Position numbers and translations under genes: made by a program. Under the pieces are notes generated by a model that had not been told where the DNA came from, ran no database searches, and saw only the letters and a list, made by a program, of their open reading frames with translations. DNA of 10,419 nucleotides from Candidatus Omnitrophota bacterium (GTDB lineage Bacteria > Omnitrophota > Gorgyraeia > JABMRG01 > JAFGKX01), in NCBI GenBank assembly GCA_016928375.1, contig JAFGKX010000129.1, forward strand, positions 1 through 10,419. Direction: 5' to 3'. Below, piece by piece: positions 7,649 to 10,419 of this stretch; the first letter of the stretch is position 1, and the number at the start of each line of letters is the position of its first letter.

Positions 7649-8746
7649 TTATGTTATCTGCATCGGCAGGACAACATATAAAAAATCTTCGCCGTCACGC
7701 ACCACGGCCGGCTTTTCCTGCCCCGAAAACTCAATGCTCAAGTTTTCTTGTTTTACGTTTTTCAACCCCTCCAGCAAATATGTGGGATTAAAGCCTATAA
7801 AAAATTCAGCCCCGGTGTATTCACAACCCAGCTCCTCTTTGGTCTCTCCTATGTTTGGCGCGTGTTTCGAAACAACAATTTTGTTTTTAAAAACATCTAT
7901 TTTTATTGATTGAGAATCTGGTGTCGTTAAAAGTGCCGCTCTTTTGACCGCAAACAAAAAAGGTTCTTTTTTTACAACCAACACATCTTTTTTTTGTGTC
8001 GGTATCGCCTGCTCATAATTTGGGAATTCCCCCTCTATCAACCTTGATATTATGGTTGTGTTGTTTAAAACAAACATGGCCTGGTTTGCGTCGAAAAACA
8101 TAAAAACATCGCCAGTTTCCGGTGTGAGGATTTTGTTTATTTCCTGTATGGTTTTTGTGGGCACAATAGCTTTTGTGTTTGTGTTTTTTGGTAGCGTTTG
8201 TGTGTTTTGGGTGACAACAAGCCTTCTGCCGTCTGTGGCCACAAACTTAATACCCTGCTCTTGTAATATAAACAACACCCCATTTAACACATGCCTCGTT
8301 TGGTCGTGGCTCACAGCAAAAAAAGTCATCGTTAACATTTCTTTTAGTGTGTTTTGTGGTATTTGTATTTTGTTTTTTTCTGTGGTTTTTGGCAGCTTTG
8401 GAAACTCTTCTTTTGGTAGGCCTATTATTTTAAAAAAAGCTTTTTCACATTCAATGTTTATGGTGTTGTTTTTTTTGGTTGTGATGGTTATTGTTGATTC
8501 TGGGAGTTCTTTTATGATATCAACAAACCTTTTTGCTGGTATTGTAATAGCGCCTTCTTCTACCACCTCTGAGTTTATGGTTGTAATAATGCCAATATCT
8601 AAATCTGTGGCTATTAACTCAAGTGTGTTTTGTTTTGTTTGAATTAATATGTGAGATAATATTGGTAGGGTGTTTTTTGTTGTAATTACACCTGTTATGT
8701 TTTGTAATCCTTTTAATAAATCTGTTTTGTTGGTCTTTATTAACAT
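7649..8746 (-). CDS. dnaN: DNA polymerase III sliding clamp (beta subunit)
   Basis: The product encircles DNA as a dimer and tethers polymerase III. At 365 residues it matches E. coli DnaN (366). The N-terminus MLIKTNKTDLLKGLQNITGVITTKNTLPILS is the usual opening. FVATDGRRLVV mid-protein and GFNPTYLLEGL near the C-terminus are family hallmarks. The end LPMQIT corresponds to the usual (M/L)PMR(L/I), with Gln in place of Arg. The gene has a good ribosome-binding site, AGAAGG, at 8758-8753, 6 nt before the ATG. Composition is odd: about 35% G+C over 8041-8760, with a coding strand dominated by A and C in several patches. The product is very rich in Thr, Lys, Asn and Ile (about 33 Thr in the first ~220 residues). 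It is the first gene left of the candidate origin. Confidence 0.98.
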   Translation of the reverse strand: MLIKTNKTDLLKGLQNITGVITTKNTLPILSHILIQTKQNTLELIATDLDIGIITTINSEVVEEGAITIPAKRFVDIIKELPESTITITTKKNNTINIECEKAFFKIIGLPKEEFPKLPKTTEKNKIQIPQNTLKEMLTMTFFAVSHDQTRHVLNGVLFILQEQGIKFVATDGRRLVVTQNTQTLPKNTNTKAIVPTKTIQEINKILTPETGDVFMFFDANQAMFVLNNTTIISRLIEGEFPNYEQAIPTQKKDVLVVKKEPFLFAVKRAALLTTPDSQSIKIDVFKNKIVVSKHAPNIGETKEELGCEYTGAEFFIGFNPTYLLEGLKNVKQENLSIEFSGQEKPAVVRDGEDFLYVVLPMQIT

Positions 8747-8791
8747 CAGCTACCTTCTATAGTATATAGTTATTAGAAAAATAGTCGTATT

Positions 8792-8800
8792 AGTATAACA
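8792..8800 (-). promoter_or_regulatory. Extended -10 promoter for dnaN
   Basis: The minus strand reads TGTTATACT, a TGn extended -10 with hexamer TATACT at 8797-8792. The hexamer 17 bp upstream is a poor -35 (GCGTTA), which extended -10 promoters can tolerate. Predicted transcription starts near 8785, giving a leader of about 39 nt that contains the AGAAGG ribosome-binding site. It would let dnaN and the genes after it be transcribed apart from dnaA. Confidence 0.5.
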
Positions 8801-8808
8801 TGTTAATG

Positions 8809-8817
8809 TGTGGATAA
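8809..8817 (-). promoter_or_regulatory. Consensus DnaA box TTATCCACA
   Basis: The plus strand reads TGTGGATAA, an exact match to the high-affinity DnaA box on the minus strand. It is the only perfect copy I found in the intergenic DNA of this window. It lies between the dnaA stop and the dnaN promoter and overlaps the place where the -35 element of that promoter would be. DnaA bound here could both start replication and repress dnaN. Confidence 0.8.
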
Positions 8818-8819
8818 CG

Positions 8820-10178
8820 CTATAACTGTTTGGCATTTTTTATATTATAAACAATTTGTTCGGTTGTTTGTTTGGTGTTTTTGTTGTTGTTAACCTCTTT
8901 TTTAATCTTTTCATATGCGTGTATGACGGTTGTGTGGTCTCTGCCCCCAAACTTATCCCCAATTTCCAAAAATGAACACTTAGTCATTTCCCGCGACAAA
9001 TACATTGCGATCTGCCGTGGAAACGCAAACTCCCTGGTTCTTTTTTTTGTCTTCATAGATGATTGCGCAATATTAAAAAACTCAGAAACATTTTTTTGTA
9101 TTAAATCTATATTAATATCTCCTTTTTCTTCCAACACAACCTCTTTTAAAACCTCTTTGGCCATATCCACATTAATTGTCCCACCGATTAATGAAGAATA
9201 CGCGACTATTCTTATTAGCGCCCCCTCTAATTCACGGATGTTTGCTTTTATGCGCTCGGCCACATAGACAATTACATCGTCCGGCACAGCGACGACTTCT
9301 TTTTCTGATTTTTTCTTAAGTATGGCTACCCTGGTTTCAAAATCCGGGGGTTGTATGTCTGCCACAAGCCCCCACTCAAAGCGCGACACAAGCCTCTTTT
9401 CTAAACCGTGTATCTCTTTTGGGGGCCGGTCGCTGGATATAACTATTTGTTTATGAGAATCATACAGGGTGTTGAACGTGTGAAAAAACTCCTCCTGCGT
9501 CGATTCTTTCCCGGCTATAAAATGTATATCATCTATTAATAACACATCCTGGTTTCTGTATTTTTCCCTGAATTTTAACGTGGACCTGTTTTGTATTGCG
9601 CTTATCAGTTGATTTGTAAATTTTTCACTAGAGATATAAGTAACCTTTAATTTACCGGAAGAGCCTAGCGCGTGTTGGCCTATTGCCTGCATAAGATGAG
9701 TTTTACCCAGCCCCACACCTCCGTAAATAAACAGAGGATTATACGCCTTAGCCGGGGACTGCGCAACCGCCATACACGCTGCCTGGGCAAAACGATTGCT
9801 AGGGCCTACAACAAACTCATCAAAGGTGTAGCGCGTATTAAAACGGGTCTCATGTTGTATGAACCGCTCAAACGGTTTAGTGAGAAAACCGAGCCCCTTC
9901 TTTTCTTTTTGCTTGTTTTGTTCTTCGGCATCTGGGGCCTGCTGTATTGTTGTTATCTGAAAATCCACCTCCCTGCCGGCGGTTTCGGATATGGCCTTTT
10001 TTATCACATCGTGATAATGTTCTGCCAGCCAGGTCTTGAAAAACACATTCGGCGCCTCAAGGGTGAGCGTGCCCTCAGACGCCGAAACCTGCTTTATAGG
10101 CAGAAACCACGTTTCGTAACTTTGAGGGCTTACTTCCTTCTTTATGTTCTTTAAAGCTATTTCCCATAGATTATTCAT
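8820..10178 (-). CDS. dnaA: Chromosomal replication initiator DnaA
   Basis: This AAA+ ATPase binds DnaA boxes and melts oriC. It has 452 residues, the usual length. Domain I begins MNNLWEIALKNIKKEVSPQS, with YETWF at 21-25. Domain II is a short hydrophilic linker (about 80-100). Domain III has Walker A GGVGLGKTH (153-161), Walker B VLLIDDIHF (212-220), RLVSRFEWG (262-270) and sensor-2 region NIRELEGALIRI (313-324). Domain IV carries the DNA-binding signature FGGRDHTTVIHA (410-421). The tail (430-452) is Asn/Lys/Thr-rich and its DNA shares the low G+C of adjacent dnaN. The ATG at 10178 follows a weak GGTG-type ribosome-binding site (10186-10183). The predicted leader is only about 11 nt. The gene diverges from rpmH. 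Confidence 0.99.
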   Translation of the reverse strand: MNNLWEIALKNIKKEVSPQSYETWFLPIKQVSASEGTLTLEAPNVFFKTWLAEHYHDVIKKAISETAGREVDFQITTIQQAPDAEEQNKQKEKKGLGFLTKPFERFIQHETRFNTRYTFDEFVVGPSNRFAQAACMAVAQSPAKAYNPLFIYGGVGLGKTHLMQAIGQHALGSSGKLKVTYISSEKFTNQLISAIQNRSTLKFREKYRNQDVLLIDDIHFIAGKESTQEEFFHTFNTLYDSHKQIVISSDRPPKEIHGLEKRLVSRFEWGLVADIQPPDFETRVAILKKKSEKEVVAVPDDVIVYVAERIKANIRELEGALIRIVAYSSLIGGTINVDMAKEVLKEVVLEEKGDINIDLIQKNVSEFFNIAQSSMKTKKRTREFAFPRQIAMYLSREMTKCSFLEIGDKFGGRDHTTVIHAYEKIKKEVNNNKNTKQTTEQIVYNIKNAKQL

Positions 10179-10195
10179 AATACACCGTGGCGCAC

Positions 10196-10224
10196 ATTAT
10201 AACAAAAGCAAAATTGTTTTTCAA
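10196..10224 (-). promoter_or_regulatory. dnaA promoter, near-consensus sigma-70 type with extended -10
   Basis: On the minus strand TTGAAA (10224-10219), a 17-bp spacer and TATAAT (10201-10196) form an almost perfect housekeeping promoter. The spacer ends in TGT, giving an extended -10. Transcription should start near 10189, leaving a leader of only 10-12 nt before the dnaA ATG. Confidence 0.8.
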
Positions 10225-10244
10225 GGAAAAAATTCCCGACGGTA

Positions 10245-10275
10245 AAACAAATTTGCTTGACTAGAAACAAATTTG
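10245..10275. repeat. Two 11-bp direct repeats, candidate operators in the rpmH promoter
   Basis: AAACAAATTTG occurs at 10245-10255 and again at 10265-10275, exactly 20 bp apart (about two helical turns). The second copy lies within the perfect palindrome ACAAATTTGT (10267-10276); the first has C at the last position. One copy sits just upstream of the rpmH -35 and the other in its spacer. This is the arrangement expected of cooperative repressor sites, but no regulator is identified. Confidence 0.55.
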
Positions 10276-10284
10276 TGTTATACT
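10257..10284 (+). promoter_or_regulatory. rpmH promoter, sigma-70 type with extended -10
   Basis: TTGACT (10257-10262), a 16-bp spacer and TATACT (10279-10284) form a strong promoter, with TGT directly before the -10 hexamer. Transcription should start near 10291, giving a leader of about 22 nt that includes the rpmH ribosome-binding site. Its -35 is 32 bp from the -35 of the divergent dnaA promoter. Confidence 0.78.
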
Positions 10285-10312
10285 TTTTTAAATAAAGAAA
10301 GGCACCCACTCT

Positions 10313-10419
10313 ATGAAAAAGACGCTACGGCCTAAATCTAACACAAAGCGCCGCAACAAACACGGCTTTAGGAAAAGAATGTCAAGCAAAACAGGTAAAC
10401 GCGTTCTTTCTCGCCGAAG
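10313..10419 (+). CDS. rpmH: 50S ribosomal protein L34, C-terminus cut by window edge
   Basis: From the ATG at 10313 the frame gives 35 residues beginning MKKTLRPKSNTKRRNKHGFR and then KRMSSKTGKRVLSRR, running off the right edge. This matches L34 (usual length 44-51), including the invariant HGFR.RM..K.GR.VL..RR pattern. L34 is a small, very basic large-subunit protein. A ribosome-binding site AGAAAGG (10296-10302) lies 10 nt upstream. rpmH diverging from dnaA is conserved in many bacteria, and rnpA would be expected to follow beyond the window. Confidence 0.97.
   Translation, partial: MKKTLRPKSNTKRRNKHGFRKRMSSKTGKRVLSRR

Larger units (their letters stand above)
8747..8819. other. dnaA-dnaN intergenic region, candidate oriC unwinding element
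   Basis: This 73-bp AT-rich gap holds one perfect DnaA box (8809-8817), a 10-bp palindrome TAACATGTTA (8796-8805) next to it, and then five TAG trinucleotides on the plus strand at 8760, 8767, 8774, 8782 and 8791, spaced 7, 7, 8 and 9 bp. On the minus strand these read CTA downstream of TTATCCACA, the same polarity as DnaA-box/DnaA-trio origins. They are not contiguous trios and there is no GC-rich spacer. A dnaA-dnaN location for oriC is common. Assigning unwinding to this site is inference. Confidence 0.5.

Noticed and set aside
8052..8642. 196-codon plus-strand frame opposite dnaN, hydrophobic enough to suggest a membrane protein
   Set aside because: The hydrophobicity comes from the G+T-rich complement of the Thr/Asn/Lys codons of dnaN. 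It has no ribosome-binding site or motif.
9672..10154. 160-codon plus-strand frame opposite dnaA
   Set aside because: It is a shadow of the conserved dnaA N-terminal and AAA+ region with no independent evidence of coding.
1..10419. CRISPR array, insertion sequence, transposase, toxin-antitoxin pair or defence system
   Set aside because: I saw no regularly spaced repeats, transposase motifs or defence-protein motifs. Essentially all DNA is accounted for by the genes and gaps listed.

Overview
This window holds a bacterial chromosomal replication-initiation locus. Reading right to left on the minus strand it runs dnaA, dnaN, dciA (DUF721), gyrB, gyrA, tRNA-Glu(UUC), a nucleotidyltransferase-like gene and a family-4 glycosyltransferase that is cut by the left edge. 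rpmH (ribosomal protein L34) diverges from dnaA on the plus strand and is cut by the right edge. The dnaA/rpmH divergence and the dnaA-dnaN-...-gyrB-gyrA order are the classic conserved arrangement around oriC. The usual recF between dnaN and the DUF721 gene is absent; those two genes are 5 bp apart.

Organism: an uncultured-type, Gram-negative-like bacterium of moderate G+C. The coding blocks I sampled by eye in gyrA, gyrB and dnaA are about 45-55% G+C, and dnaN is about 35%. GyrB carries the long insert (about residues 570-740) known from Gram-negative enzymes, and the helicase-loader gene is dciA. A lineage such as Omnitrophota, Elusimicrobiota or another PVC-adjacent group would fit, but this is a weak inference and nothing in the window fixes the taxonomy.

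Layout: 10313-10419 is the start of rpmH. 10179-10312 is a divergent promoter region with a near-consensus promoter for each gene. 8820-10178 is dnaA. 8747-8819 is a 73-bp AT-rich gap with the only perfect DnaA box I found, a dnaN promoter and five spaced TAG trinucleotides, and it is the best oriC unwinding candidate. 7649-8746 is dnaN, 7335-7643 dciA, 4865-7318 gyrB and 2433-4862 gyrA, all packed with gaps of 2-16 bp. tRNA-Glu follows 10 bp after gyrA, and then a perfect 13-bp hairpin. To its left are two overlapping accessory genes (922-2301 and 1-925) that look like surface polysaccharide or glycan metabolism. No stretch longer than 134 bp lacks a gene.

How the genes work together: DnaA opens the origin, DciA helps load the replicative helicase, DnaN is the sliding clamp, and GyrA2B2 removes positive supercoils ahead of the fork. 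The left accessory pair is unrelated in function and begins just beyond the tRNA 3' end. I found no clearly new biological system. The most interesting points are the compact origin, the missing recF, Met at GyrA position 83, the paired operator-like repeats in the rpmH promoter, and the tRNA-adjacent palindrome.
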